Below are positions 1 to 8,956 of a stretch of DNA of 64,000 nucleotides, piece by piece. The notes under the pieces were generated by a model. It saw nothing but the letters and a program-made list of their open reading frames with translations. It made no database searches and was not told where the DNA came from. Origin of the DNA: Treponema bryantii (lineage in GTDB: Bacteria; Spirochaetota; Spirochaetia; Treponematales; Treponemataceae); assembly GCF_036492245.1 (NCBI RefSeq), contig NZ_AP025286.1:744001-808000 (forward strand), written 5' to 3'. How positions within the stretch are numbered: the stretch's first letter is position 1; the number at the start of each line of letters is the position of its first letter. A program made the position numbers and the translations under genes.

Positions 1-734
1 GTGTAATTAGTGAACGAAATGCCCCTAAACAAGTGAATATTTCAAAGAAAAGTAGATTTCTGAGATGGATCCTTTACAGATTTGCTGATGGTTATGTGTT
101 CCAGACAAACGGAGCAAAAGAATTTTATTCAAAAAGCATTCAAAAAAGAAGTGTTGTTATTCACAATCCAATAAGAGAAAATCTTCCTTCAAAGACTAAT
201 GTAAATAATAAAGAAATTGTGGCGATTGGAAGATTAAATGTTCAAAAAAATTATCCAATGCTAATTAATGCATTTAATATAGTGCATAATAAGTATCCCA
301 ATTATAAACTTAGAATTTTTGGTGATGGAGAATTAAAAGAATCTCTTTTAAAACAAGTGAATAATTTACACTTAAATGAAAGTGTTGTCTTTGAAAATTT
401 TACGTTAAATGTACATGAAGCAATCAAAGATTCTTCAATTTATGTTATGACAAGCGATTTTGAAGGAATGCCAAATTCTTTGATGGAAGCAATGGCAATG
501 GGATTTCCTGTTGTTTCAACAGATTGTCCGAGCGGGGGACCTGGAGAACTTATTACTGATGGTGTTAATGGTATGCTTTGTAAGGTCGGAGATTATAAAG
601 ATTGTGCTGAAAAGATATGCTCAATTATAGAGAATTATGAAATTTCCGTAAATCTTGCGGAGAATGCTAAATCTATAATGCAAAGTCATAATACAAATAT
701 TATTATGACAGAATGGGAAAATTATTTGGAGTGA
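1..734 (+). CDS. Glycosyltransferase family 4 (5' truncated by window edge)
   Basis: GT-B fold glycosyltransferase that would add a sugar to a lipid-linked surface glycan at the inner membrane. The frame is open to base 3 and reads SERNAPK before the first candidate start (GTG at 33). That motif is typical of the interior of GT4 enzymes, so the true start lies upstream of the window. The C-terminal half has the GT4 donor-site signature: FEGMPNSLMEAMAMG followed by PVVSTDCPSGGPGE, with the expected E-x7-E spacing. It heads an AT-rich polysaccharide operon. The stop is 4 nt before the next start. Family is confident; donor and acceptor sugars cannot be told from sequence. Confidence 0.88.
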   Translation, partial: VISERNAPKQVNISKKSRFLRWILYRFADGYVFQTNGAKEFYSKSIQKRSVVIHNPIRENLPSKTNVNNKEIVAIGRLNVQKNYPMLINAFNIVHNKYPNYKLRIFGDGELKESLLKQVNNLHLNESVVFENFTLNVHEAIKDSSIYVMTSDFEGMPNSLMEAMAMGFPVVSTDCPSGGPGELITDGVNGMLCKVGDYKDCAEKICSIIENYEISVNLAENAKSIMQSHNTNIIMTEWENYLE

Positions 735-738
735 TTTC

Positions 739-2043
739 TTGGAAATATTAATTCTTAATTCGATTGTTTTTTTTACTGGAATAAAACTCTTACAAAAATC
801 AATAAAAAAGATTTTGAATGGTAACAGAAGTATATGTTTGATTACATTAATTCTTTTTGTAGTCGAGTATATCGTTCCACTTATTGTAGAAACTATATGG
901 TATGTATTAAGAATTAAAGTAGATATGTTTCCACCATTAAGCTTAGCATTATGTGATAGAACAACAAGTTATATATATTTTTGTTTTGCAATGTGTATAC
1001 AGCTCTATTTATATATATTTGGTACTAAAAGTAATATTAGTATTAATTTATTACAAACTCCTAAAATTTCTCGTGAATTGTTTTTTATTTTAAAATGCTT
1101 AAGATTTCTTCCTATCCTAGTTATTCTTTTGTCACCTTCGCCTTTGCTATATTTTAAATATTATGCACCTTTTACTCTCCATAAAGACATCGTAACAGAG
1201 AGTGCTGCTCAATTTCACAGCAGTTGGGTTTCTAGTTCTTGTACTATAGCTTTTTTATCAACAATGGCTATTCAATTTTTTAGACTAAAAAGTAATAAAA
1301 AACAGCTTATGGTACAATATTTTTCTGTTTTTCTATATTCTTTTATTAATGGAAAAAGAACAATATTAGCATTTTCTGTTCTAGGATTAATTGTTATTTC
1401 CGTATTACGAACAAAAAAAATCCAGTTGAAAAAGATTATTCTACCTCTAATTATGGTAATTGTTTTTTTTGCATTATATTCAATCTTAAGTGGTAAAGGT
1501 GAATATTATGGTAGCGCGGGAATGAATCTGTTAATGACATATATAATGTATTTTGATAGAGCTTTCGTTACTAAGATTGCAATTTTTGAGAAATTAAATC
1601 CAAATTTAGTACATATTTTAGATTATCCATTTCAAACAATTTTATTTAATCTTTTCTTCTGGATTCCTAGAAGTTTTTGGCCTGAAAAACCTTATCCATA
1701 TGCTCTATATTTCACTTCAGGAGCTATTGGAAATAAAACTTTTTATATGGTACCCTGGAGATTTCAAACAGCTGTTTATGCGGAATGGATTTCCAATATA
1801 GGGATTGTTTTAGGTGTATTTCTTTATATTATTATTTATACTTGGTTTGTTAGAAAAACTGAGAAGAAAAAAAATTTATTAATATATTTTATAGGTTTGA
1901 TATATTCCTGTTTCTTACAAATGTTTGAATATACAGGGACCCCGCAGTATTTTATAATATTGTGGTGTATTTTGATATTTTTAAGTTTATTTAAAAAGAA
2001 ATATTTGGTTTATAACTCTATGGTAAAAATGAATGATTTATGA
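739..2043 (+). CDS. Wzy-like O-antigen/capsule polymerase membrane protein
   Basis: A 434-aa, very hydrophobic protein with about ten predicted membrane segments and one large extracytoplasmic loop around residues 270-340 (RSFWPEKPYPYA). This is the usual architecture of oligosaccharide repeat-unit polymerases. Sequence conservation in that family is poor, so the call rests on topology and on position between a glycosyltransferase and a flippase. It starts with TTG at 739; a GGAG ribosome site overlaps the end of the preceding gene. Its last four bases overlap the next start (ATGA), indicating translational coupling. Inferred role: joining undecaprenyl-linked repeat units on the outer face of the inner membrane. 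Confidence 0.7.
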   Translation: MEILILNSIVFFTGIKLLQKSIKKILNGNRSICLITLILFVVEYIVPLIVETIWYVLRIKVDMFPPLSLALCDRTTSYIYFCFAMCIQLYLYIFGTKSNISINLLQTPKISRELFFILKCLRFLPILVILLSPSPLLYFKYYAPFTLHKDIVTESAAQFHSSWVSSSCTIAFLSTMAIQFFRLKSNKKQLMVQYFSVFLYSFINGKRTILAFSVLGLIVISVLRTKKIQLKKIILPLIMVIVFFALYSILSGKGEYYGSAGMNLLMTYIMYFDRAFVTKIAIFEKLNPNLVHILDYPFQTILFNLFFWIPRSFWPEKPYPYALYFTSGAIGNKTFYMVPWRFQTAVYAEWISNIGIVLGVFLYIIIYTWFVRKTEKKKNLLIYFIGLIYSCFLQMFEYTGTPQYFIILWCILIFLSLFKKKYLVYNSMVKMNDL

Positions 2044-3518
2044 ATTATTCAAATAAAATATATAATGCAACTAAATGGTCTGCAATAACAAACATTCTTA
2101 GTAAAATTACTCCACCAATAACAAATATGATACTTGCAAGACTTCTAACACCAGAAGCCTTTGGAGTCGTTGCAACAATTAATATGGTTATAACATTTGC
2201 AGATATTTTTGCAGATGCAGGGTTTCAGAAATATTTAGTACAACATAATTTTGATGATGAAGAATCGTTATATAAATCTGCAAATGTTGCATTCTGGACA
2301 AATTTTTCTATATCAATATTTTTGTGGTTAATTATATTTTTACTAAAAGATAATATTTCTGCTATGGTAGGTTCTGAAGGTTATGGCATTCATTTATCTG
2401 TTGCTGCTTTTTCAATTCCTCTAATTGCATTTTCAAGTATACAGCAAGCGATTTATAAGCGAAATTTTGATTTTAAAGGAATGTTTTTGCCAAAATTAAT
2501 ACGTTCTTTTGTACCTCTTGTAGTAACAGTTCCAATAGCATATTTTTATAGAAATTGTTGGGCTTTGATTATTGGTACATTGGCTGCAAACTTTTCTGAT
2601 GCATTATTACTCACTATCCGTTCAAAATGGAAACCTAAGTTTTTTTATAAACTCAAATTGCTAAAAGAAATGTTCTCATTTAGTGCCTGGACTCTTCTTG
2701 AAACTCTTGCTATTTGGCTTACAACTAGTATTGATGTATTTATTATTGGAAGAGTTTTATCTCAATACTACCTTGGTTTATATAAAACATCTTTGACTAC
2801 TGTTGAGCAAATAACCACATTAATAACAACTACAATCGTTCCAGTCCTTTTTGCAACATTATCAAGATTTCAAGATGATGATGAACAATTCAAAAAGATG
2901 TTTTATTCCTTTCAGCAAAAATGTGCGATTTTATTAGTGCCATTAAGTATTGGCATTTTTGTCTTTAAAGATCTGGTTACAGCGATTCTTCTAGGTCGTC
3001 AATGGGTGGAAGCCGCAACTTTTATAAGCCTTTTAGGAATTATCCAATTTGTAAGAATTCTGATTTGTTACTTTGCAAGTGAAGTTTATAGGTCAAAAGG
3101 ACAGCCAAAAGTTTCTTTCTTAATTCAAGTTATTTATATTGTAATTTTAATTCCAGTTGTGTATTTCTCATCGCGAAAAGGATTTGAATGTCTATATCAA
3201 GTAAGAATTCTTACCTATATTTTGTTTGCAGGTATGCATTTACTTGTATTGAAATTTAGATTTAATTTTAAGATTTTTTCTATGGTGAAAACTATAATGT
3301 TCCCTTTGTTTGCAAGTTTAATTATGGGGGCTGTCGGCTATATCTTGTTATTGTGTAAAGATTCAATACTATTTCAGTTCTTATTTGTATTTATATGTAT
3401 TCTTGTTTATTTTCTTTTGTGTTTATGTTTTAAGGATACAAGAGCCACATTAAAATCTTTTATTCCAAAACATAAATCCTTATTGAATGAGACTCAATCA
3501 ATGGATAAAATGGATTAA
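2040..3518 (+). CDS. Wzx-like lipopolysaccharide/capsule flippase (MATE-like superfamily)
   Basis: A 492-aa polytopic protein. Its N-terminus (ATKWSAITNILSKITPPITNMILARLLTPEAFGVVA) is typical of the polysaccharide-biosynthesis/flippase family, which moves undecaprenyl-PP-linked oligosaccharides across the inner membrane. About 12-14 hydrophobic segments cover the full length. The start overlaps the putative polymerase stop by 4 bp, so the polymerase and flippase are probably made together. The flanking glycosyltransferases and epimerase support a Wzx/Wzy-dependent pathway. Substrate is unknown. Confidence 0.85.
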   Translation: MNYSNKIYNATKWSAITNILSKITPPITNMILARLLTPEAFGVVATINMVITFADIFADAGFQKYLVQHNFDDEESLYKSANVAFWTNFSISIFLWLIIFLLKDNISAMVGSEGYGIHLSVAAFSIPLIAFSSIQQAIYKRNFDFKGMFLPKLIRSFVPLVVTVPIAYFYRNCWALIIGTLAANFSDALLLTIRSKWKPKFFYKLKLLKEMFSFSAWTLLETLAIWLTTSIDVFIIGRVLSQYYLGLYKTSLTTVEQITTLITTTIVPVLFATLSRFQDDDEQFKKMFYSFQQKCAILLVPLSIGIFVFKDLVTAILLGRQWVEAATFISLLGIIQFVRILICYFASEVYRSKGQPKVSFLIQVIYIVILIPVVYFSSRKGFECLYQVRILTYILFAGMHLLVLKFRFNFKIFSMVKTIMFPLFASLIMGAVGYILLLCKDSILFQFLFVFICILVYFLLCLCFKDTRATLKSFIPKHKSLLNETQSMDKMD

Positions 3519-3544
3519 ACATAGGATTATGGTAATAAAAAATT

Positions 3545-4573
3545 ATGAAAAACTATCATTACATTTCATTTTTAAGAATATTTTCAATGTTTGCAATTAT
3601 TGCTGCTCATACAATAGCTACTCCTGTTATATATAATTCGGCTGATTATTCAGTTTTCTGGTTGAATATATCTGTTGTACTGGCAGAAATATGTAGGGGA
3701 GGGGTGTATATATTTATAGCTATTAGTGGTGCTTTATTTTTACAACCTGAAAAAGAACTTACGCTTTCTAAACTTTTTAAAAAGTATATATTACGTATTA
3801 TTCTGGCTCTTTGTATTTTTGGAACACTTTTTGCACTTATGGAAATTGTGTTTACAGAGAAAAAAATTGCATTTCGTCAGATTCCAGAAGCCCTTTTGCG
3901 AATGATTCAAAATAAAAGCTGGGGACATTTGTGGTATCTGTATATGCTTGCAGGTCTTTATCTTATTACTCCTTTATTAAAGCGTTTTATTCAAACAGCA
4001 ACAGATTTAGAAATAAGATATTCCATTGCTGTTATATTTGTATTCAACCTGATTTTTCCTTTGATTGAAAAGTACATAGGTTTAAAAATTGGATTTTATA
4101 TTCCTTTTGTTGGTACTCCTATTTTATTTTATTTACTGGGATATGCACTACATTCAAAGATTATAAGAATTCCTAATTGGCTATCTATGGTCATGATTGG
4201 TTTTACAATTTTTATCTTCATTCTTGAATGTATACTCAATACTGAGATTAACATAACGGGAGTTTATTTTGAAGGTTTCTCAACTACAGCATTTTGCGGT
4301 TCATTGATACCAATCGCTTTTTATTCACTTGCTTTAAATTATTGTAAAGATGAAAGCAGACGTTTTGATAAATTTCTTTCTGAACTTTCTTTTGGCGTTT
4401 ATATATTCCATGCTGTATTTATAAATTTCATATATAAAGTTTTGCATTTAACACCAACAACAATGTCTGTTCCTCTGATGTGGTTGATTGTATTTATTAT
4501 AACAAGCGTATTATCGCTAATCACAACATATGTTTTGAGACTTATTCCTATTGTCAAAAAATATATATTATAA
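3545..4573 (+). CDS. Acyltransferase family 3 (OafA/WecH-like) membrane protein
   Basis: A 342-aa integral membrane acyltransferase. The N-terminus has the family signature: FLRIFSMFAIIAAHT, with the conserved Arg and His. About ten hydrophobic segments follow. Members transfer acetyl, succinyl or similar groups onto surface sugars; the position in a polysaccharide operon suggests decoration of the repeat unit. It lies 26 bp after the flippase with only a weak AGGA-like ribosome site. The family call is solid; the acyl group and acceptor are not determinable. Confidence 0.82.
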   Translation: MKNYHYISFLRIFSMFAIIAAHTIATPVIYNSADYSVFWLNISVVLAEICRGGVYIFIAISGALFLQPEKELTLSKLFKKYILRIILALCIFGTLFALMEIVFTEKKIAFRQIPEALLRMIQNKSWGHLWYLYMLAGLYLITPLLKRFIQTATDLEIRYSIAVIFVFNLIFPLIEKYIGLKIGFYIPFVGTPILFYLLGYALHSKIIRIPNWLSMVMIGFTIFIFILECILNTEINITGVYFEGFSTTAFCGSLIPIAFYSLALNYCKDESRRFDKFLSELSFGVYIFHAVFINFIYKVLHLTPTTMSVPLMWLIVFIITSVLSLITTYVLRLIPIVKKYIL

Positions 4574-4600
4574 AAATATGCTTTGTAATGAGTAGTAAAA

Positions 4601-5737
4601 ATGAAAAAACTTTTTTTAATAATTAATAACGATAAATTCTTCCTCTCTCATCGTAAACCAATTGCACTCGCTGCAAAAGAAGCTGGCTATGATGTCACCA
4701 TAGTAGCCTCTTCAACTGGACTGGAATCACAAATTACAGAATTAGGCATAAAATATATCAATCTTCCGATGAATACAACAGGTATGAACCCAAAAGAAGA
4801 ATTCAAAACCTATAAATTCTTGAAAAAGTTATATAAAAAAGAAAAGCCGGACATTATCCATCAGGTTGGCTTAAAACCAATTTTATGGGGAACAATTGCT
4901 GCTCGTCAATGTGGTATAAAAAATGTAGTAAATGCTGTAAGCGGAACCGGCTTTTTATTTTCCCCGGCCAAAAGAAACAGTATTGTTTCAAAAGGGATTT
5001 GTAAGGTTCTATCATTATATTCATCAAAAAAGAATTACAAGTATATTTTTCAGAATACTGATGATGAAAAAGAGTTTTTTAATACCGGAATTATTAAGCA
5101 TGAACAGGTAACTTTTATCAAAGGTTCTGGTGTTGATTTAAATGATTTTAAATATGTCCCTGAATCAGAAAAAGATAATTTCAAAATAAAATGTGTGTTC
5201 ACTGGGCGCATGGTAGAAGATAAAGGTGTTCTTGTAATCTTTGAAGCTGCAAAAATACTTAAAGAAAAGTATTCAGAAAAAATTGAATTTTGGCTTTGTG
5301 GTGATTTAGACACAAATCCAAAAGCTTTGAAAAAAGAACAGATTGAATCTGAATGTGATGGAACTTATGTAAAATGGCTCGGTTTCCAGAAGAATATTAA
5401 AGATATTTTAAGCCAGTGTCACATTATGATTTTCCCTTCTTTCTATATGGAAGGTTTGCCAAAGTCAGTAATTGATGCAGAAGCAGTTGGACTACCTTTA
5501 ATTACAACTGATTGGGTTGGCTGTCGGGATACTGTCATTGACGGTGAAAATGGATTCTTGATTCCAATAAAAGATGCAAATTCTTTGGCTGAAAAGATAG
5601 GAGTTCTTGTTGATGATTCAGATCTTCGTCAGCGAATGGGAAAATCAGCTCGAGAATACGCTGAAAAGTATTTTAGCATAGAAAATGTTGTAAATAAACA
5701 TCTTGAAATATATAACGAGTTGATTAATAGAGGTTAA
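4601..5737 (+). CDS. Glycosyltransferase family 4
   Basis: A 378-aa GT-B glycosyltransferase. The N-terminal acceptor domain begins MKKLFLIINNDKFFLSHR and contains the VVNAVSGTGFLF stretch seen in PglA/WbpX-like enzymes. The C-terminal donor domain has FTGRMVEDKGV and FYMEGLPKSVIDAEAVGLPLI, the usual E-x7-E region. It resembles GT4 enzymes that transfer N-acetylhexosamine to lipid-linked glycans, but specificity is only inferred. The next gene starts two bases after the stop, so it is probably cotranscribed with the epimerase. Confidence 0.88.
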   Translation: MKKLFLIINNDKFFLSHRKPIALAAKEAGYDVTIVASSTGLESQITELGIKYINLPMNTTGMNPKEEFKTYKFLKKLYKKEKPDIIHQVGLKPILWGTIAARQCGIKNVVNAVSGTGFLFSPAKRNSIVSKGICKVLSLYSSKKNYKYIFQNTDDEKEFFNTGIIKHEQVTFIKGSGVDLNDFKYVPESEKDNFKIKCVFTGRMVEDKGVLVIFEAAKILKEKYSEKIEFWLCGDLDTNPKALKKEQIESECDGTYVKWLGFQKNIKDILSQCHIMIFPSFYMEGLPKSVIDAEAVGLPLITTDWVGCRDTVIDGENGFLIPIKDANSLAEKIGVLVDDSDLRQRMGKSAREYAEKYFSIENVVNKHLEIYNELINRG

Positions 5738-5739
5738 TT

Positions 5740-6765
5740 ATGTCAAAGGTTTTATTAAATAACAAAACTGTACTTGTAACAGGTGCTGCTGGTTTTATAG
5801 GTAGTTACTTGTGTAAAAAACTTCTTGAATCTGTAAATGATGTAAAAATTATAGGTCTCGATTCTATTACAGATTACTATGATGTTTCTCTAAAAGAAGA
5901 ACGCCTTAAGATGTTAAAAAGTCTTAATAAAGATTTTACTTTTATCAAAGGCGATATCTCAGACAGAAAAACTGTTGATTCAGTTTTTGCAGAATATAAA
6001 CCTTCTGTTGTTGTAAACCTTGCAGCTCAGGCGGGTGTTCGCTATTCAATTACAAATCCAGAAGCTTACATTCAGTCTAACATGATTGGTTTCTTCAATA
6101 TTCTTGAAGCTTGTCGTGCTAATCCTGTTGAGCATCTTGTTTATGCGTCTAGTTCAAGTGTTTATGGTTCAAACAAAAAAGTTCCATATTCTACAGAAGA
6201 CAAAGTTGATAATCCTGTTTCTTTGTATGCTGCAACAAAAAAATCAAACGAACTTTTTGCACATGCATATTCAAAACTTTATAAGATTCCTTCAACTGGC
6301 CTTCGTTTCTTTACTGTTTACGGACCAATGGGCCGTCCTGATATGGCATATTTTAAGTTCACAAATAAACTTGTAAAAGGCGAGCCAATCCAGATTTACA
6401 ACATGGGTGATATGTACCGTGACTTTACTTATGTTGATGATATTGTTACAGGTATTGTAAACGTAATGCAAAAAACTCCAGAAGAAACTGAAGATGGAGC
6501 TCCATACAAAGTTTATAATATTGGAAATAACAAACCATCAAGTTTGATGAACTTTGTAGAAATCCTCGAAAACTGCTTAACAAAGGAAGGAATCATTTCT
6601 GAGCCAGGTAAAAAAGAACTGTTGCCAATGCAGTCTGGCGATGTGTATCAGACATATGCCGACGTAACTGAACTCGAGCGGGATTTCGGTTTTAAGCCAA
6701 GTACTTCTTTGGAAGATGGTTTAAGTAAGTTTGCGGCTTGGTATAAAACTTATTACAAAAAATAA
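5740..6765 (+). CDS. NAD-dependent sugar epimerase, UDP-glucuronate 4-epimerase type
   Basis: Extended short-chain dehydrogenase of 341 aa that interconverts nucleotide sugars. The NAD-binding Rossmann motif GAAGFIGS sits at residues 15-22. The catalytic Tyr-x3-Lys is in SLYAATKKSNE, with the preceding Ser/Thr in YASSSSVYG. DSITDYYDVSLKEERL and FFTVYGPMGRPDMAYFKF match the UDP-glucuronate 4-epimerase subgroup better than GalE. It would supply UDP-galacturonate, or a similar sugar, to the upstream glycosyltransferases. It is the last gene of the polysaccharide operon. The AGAGG ribosome site overlaps the end of the previous gene. Confidence 0.88.
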   Translation: MSKVLLNNKTVLVTGAAGFIGSYLCKKLLESVNDVKIIGLDSITDYYDVSLKEERLKMLKSLNKDFTFIKGDISDRKTVDSVFAEYKPSVVVNLAAQAGVRYSITNPEAYIQSNMIGFFNILEACRANPVEHLVYASSSSVYGSNKKVPYSTEDKVDNPVSLYAATKKSNELFAHAYSKLYKIPSTGLRFFTVYGPMGRPDMAYFKFTNKLVKGEPIQIYNMGDMYRDFTYVDDIVTGIVNVMQKTPEETEDGAPYKVYNIGNNKPSSLMNFVEILENCLTKEGIISEPGKKELLPMQSGDVYQTYADVTELERDFGFKPSTSLEDGLSKFAAWYKTYYKK

Positions 6766-6880
6766 TTAGTTATTTTGGATTTACCCGGTTGTAAATTTGA
6801 TTTTTCTGACTTTTAATATAAAAAATATTGATCTGTAAAAAAGAGTATATGTAAATGATATTTAAAAAGGACAATGATGT

Positions 6881-8098
6881 ATGGAAAATGTGAAGTTAAT
6901 TCATAATGATGAATATTATCTTAAAGGTATAGCATATTCTTTTTTCTTTCATAGTAGTGATTTGGAAAAAGTAAATAATTATTTTGAAGAACTTTCGCAT
7001 GACTATAATCAAGCATTTTTTGTAAGAAATGAATCTGCATATACATTAATTGATTACAGAATTCCATTGAATGCAGAAACAAGAATATTTAGATATGGAT
7101 ATGTTTGTGATGTAAGTGAAAATATTTATTCAATTGAAATGAATATTATACAGATAAGTGAAGAATACTTTATAGCTTTAATGATTTTTTATACAAGTGA
7201 ACAATTTCAAAAAAAAATTAAAGCATTAACAAATTCAAATATATTTGAAGAGGTAAATAAAAAAAATTTAAAATACTTAAAATCTTATTTGCAGCATATA
7301 GAAATAAATTTTATAAAGGAAAAGGGAGCAATTTCTTTTAACAGGTTGAGAAAGTTTGAAAAAGATTTAAAGAATGAAGTATTAGGGATACTAAGCAGGT
7401 TTTCACTTTATTCTATTGAAAATAGCATATTTACAGATATTTATACTCTCAAAATGAAAAGTATAAAAGCTGAAAAAGAATTCTTAAAAGGTGTAGAGGC
7501 TTATTCTGATTATCAGTGTAAGAATAGAATTAATAAAGAAGATTGCTGTATTGTAACTTCGCTGTATGATTTAAGTCTTAATAAAATCTTAGTACCTCAA
7601 AGAATTGAGCAGTCCGAAAAGTATAAGTTTTGTAAATCATATTTTTCAATTATACAGAATAGTCTTTTATTTATATCATTTTTATCTTTTATTGTGAAAT
7701 CAAGACAATACATAGATTCTGTTTCTATAAATCATAAAAAGGATATTGATTATAAAGATACAATTATACAACTTGATAAATACAAATCTTTATTCATGCA
7801 TTTAAAAAATTTACGAATCATAAAGGAAAACGAATATTTTAAACTTAATAATACCAATATTTCATTTATAGAAGATTTGAACGACCTTCTGACAAAGATT
7901 TCAAATAAACAACAATCTCTTGAGTTATATTTTTCAAGAAGTAATTTAAAAACGGTTGAAAAAGTGAACAAACGGCTTTTGGTATTTTCAGCATTATCAC
8001 TTTTAGTTGCTGTTGCAGGAGTTCTTGTTTCCTATTTTAATTTACATTACAAAAATGCAAATGAAGAAAAAGAAAGAATTATAATTATTAAAGAATAA
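6881..8098 (+). CDS. Unrecognised protein with C-terminal membrane anchor
   Basis: A 405-aa protein I do not recognise. It is rich in Lys, Ile, Asn and Phe, with long charged helical stretches (about residues 105-200 and 285-365). A clear membrane segment lies near the C-terminus (LLVFSALSLLVAVAGVLVSYF, about 370-390), followed by a short, charged tail. A weaker hydrophobic stretch lies near residues 255-270. There is no signal peptide, so most of it is probably cytoplasmic and tail-anchored; the helices-then-membrane layout loosely recalls CorA-like proteins but no metal-channel motif was seen. An AAAGGA site precedes the ATG. It is separated from the polysaccharide operon by 115 bp and shares its low GC, so it may have been acquired with it. 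Confidence 0.75.
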   Translation: MENVKLIHNDEYYLKGIAYSFFFHSSDLEKVNNYFEELSHDYNQAFFVRNESAYTLIDYRIPLNAETRIFRYGYVCDVSENIYSIEMNIIQISEEYFIALMIFYTSEQFQKKIKALTNSNIFEEVNKKNLKYLKSYLQHIEINFIKEKGAISFNRLRKFEKDLKNEVLGILSRFSLYSIENSIFTDIYTLKMKSIKAEKEFLKGVEAYSDYQCKNRINKEDCCIVTSLYDLSLNKILVPQRIEQSEKYKFCKSYFSIIQNSLLFISFLSFIVKSRQYIDSVSINHKKDIDYKDTIIQLDKYKSLFMHLKNLRIIKENEYFKLNNTNISFIEDLNDLLTKISNKQQSLELYFSRSNLKTVEKVNKRLLVFSALSLLVAVAGVLVSYFNLHYKNANEEKERIIIIKE

Positions 8099-8117
8099 AA
8101 TAATAAAACTTATAAAA

Positions 8118-8196
8118 TTCCCCGTTGAGGGGGTAGCGAAAGACACCGCAGGCGGAGCCGAGGAGGCTGGAGCGAGGGGGAGGCTTCCCCCGCTTT
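8118..8196. repeat. Dispersed GC-rich palindromic repeat, family A
   Basis: GC-rich block in an AT-rich gap. It starts with CCCCGTTGAGGGGGTAGCG and ends with GAGGGGGAGGCTTCCCCC, so both ends form short hairpins. The same two end motifs flank a related block at 22624-22727. A shortened version of the right end is inside the ABC-F gene at 12797-12817. It has no coding potential. It looks like a non-autonomous dispersed repeat (REP/MITE-like); mode of spread unknown. Confidence 0.75.
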
Positions 8197-8207
8197 TCTG
8201 ATATTTG

Positions 8208-8236
8208 ATGACAATTCTGGTGAAGTGATTTATAAT
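8208..8236 (+). promoter_or_regulatory. Promoter for the HdeD-like gene
   Basis: ATGACA (8208-8213) and TATAAT (8231-8236) are separated by 17 bp, close to the sigma-70 consensus. They lie just after the family A repeat and about 34 bp before the start codon. Confidence 0.6.
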
Positions 8237-8269
8237 TAAGGAAAACTATAGAAGAAAGGAAGTGTTTAT

Positions 8270-8872
8270 ATGAAACGATGGTATCTTTTTTCTGGGATTC
8301 TGGCGGCGCTGCTGGGGCTTCTGGTGATTATTTTTCCTGCTTTCTGGATTAAGCTCGTTGTTGTGATTATTGGGCTTGCGGCGATTGGGTATGGAATTTA
8401 CAGTCTGAAGTTTACCAAGGTTATTTCTGATGATGCGGGCTACCGTAAAACTATTCTGATTAAGAGTATTGTAAGTATTGTTGCTGGTGCGATGGCTGTG
8501 CTTTTTCCGCTTGCGATTGGCGGCGCGGCCTGGTCTGCTATGATCTGGGTGCTGATTTTTTACCTGCTGCTTTCTGGTGCTGCGGGCTTTTATGCTGCGG
8601 CTCTGCTGAAGGATTCCGGGGTTGAACGTAAGCGCTATATCATCGAAAATCTTCTGCTTCTGGCTGTTGCTGTTGTTCTGATTCTGATATCCCCACGTTC
8701 TCTGGGCAACGCTATTATCCGCCTGATTGGTATTATTGTTCTGGTTGGCGGCCTGTGTCTGATTCTTTTTGACGTTTTTTCAAACCGCAACGTTGTAGAA
8801 GGCGAAGTGGTTGAGGTGAAGGATGAGGAAGTAAAGCCTGCTGATGAAGAGAAGCCGGCTGACGGCGAGTAA
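8270..8872 (+). CDS. HdeD/DUF308-family membrane protein
   Basis: A 200-aa protein with six hydrophobic segments between residues 1 and 170, arranged as three helical hairpins typical of HdeD/DUF308 proteins. The tail after residue 175 is hydrophilic and acidic (VVEVKDEEVKPADEEKPADG). HdeD members are linked to acid or stress resistance in enterobacteria; the role here is unknown. An AAGGAAG ribosome site precedes the ATG. It has its own promoter and is followed by a hairpin terminator, so it is probably monocistronic. Confidence 0.75.
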   Translation: MKRWYLFSGILAALLGLLVIIFPAFWIKLVVVIIGLAAIGYGIYSLKFTKVISDDAGYRKTILIKSIVSIVAGAMAVLFPLAIGGAAWSAMIWVLIFYLLLSGAAGFYAAALLKDSGVERKRYIIENLLLLAVAVVLILISPRSLGNAIIRLIGIIVLVGGLCLILFDVFSNRNVVEGEVVEVKDEEVKPADEEKPADGE

Positions 8873-8903
8873 TTGAAAGTAACGTAATTTTCAGTTATTA
8901 TAT

Positions 8904-8940
8904 AAGAACTGTTCGCATTCCGGGCAGTTCTTAATTTTTT
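8904..8940 (+). terminator. Hairpin terminator between the HdeD-like gene and thyX
   Basis: AAGAACTG (8904-8911) pairs with CAGTTCTT (8925-8932) and is followed by AATTTTTT. A possible promoter, TTGAAA (8873-8878) and TATTAT (8896-8901) with 17 bp spacing, lies just upstream. The hairpin could therefore be either the terminator of the upstream gene or an attenuator in the thyX leader. Confidence 0.6.
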
Positions 8941-8956
8941 AACAAAGAGGGTAAAT

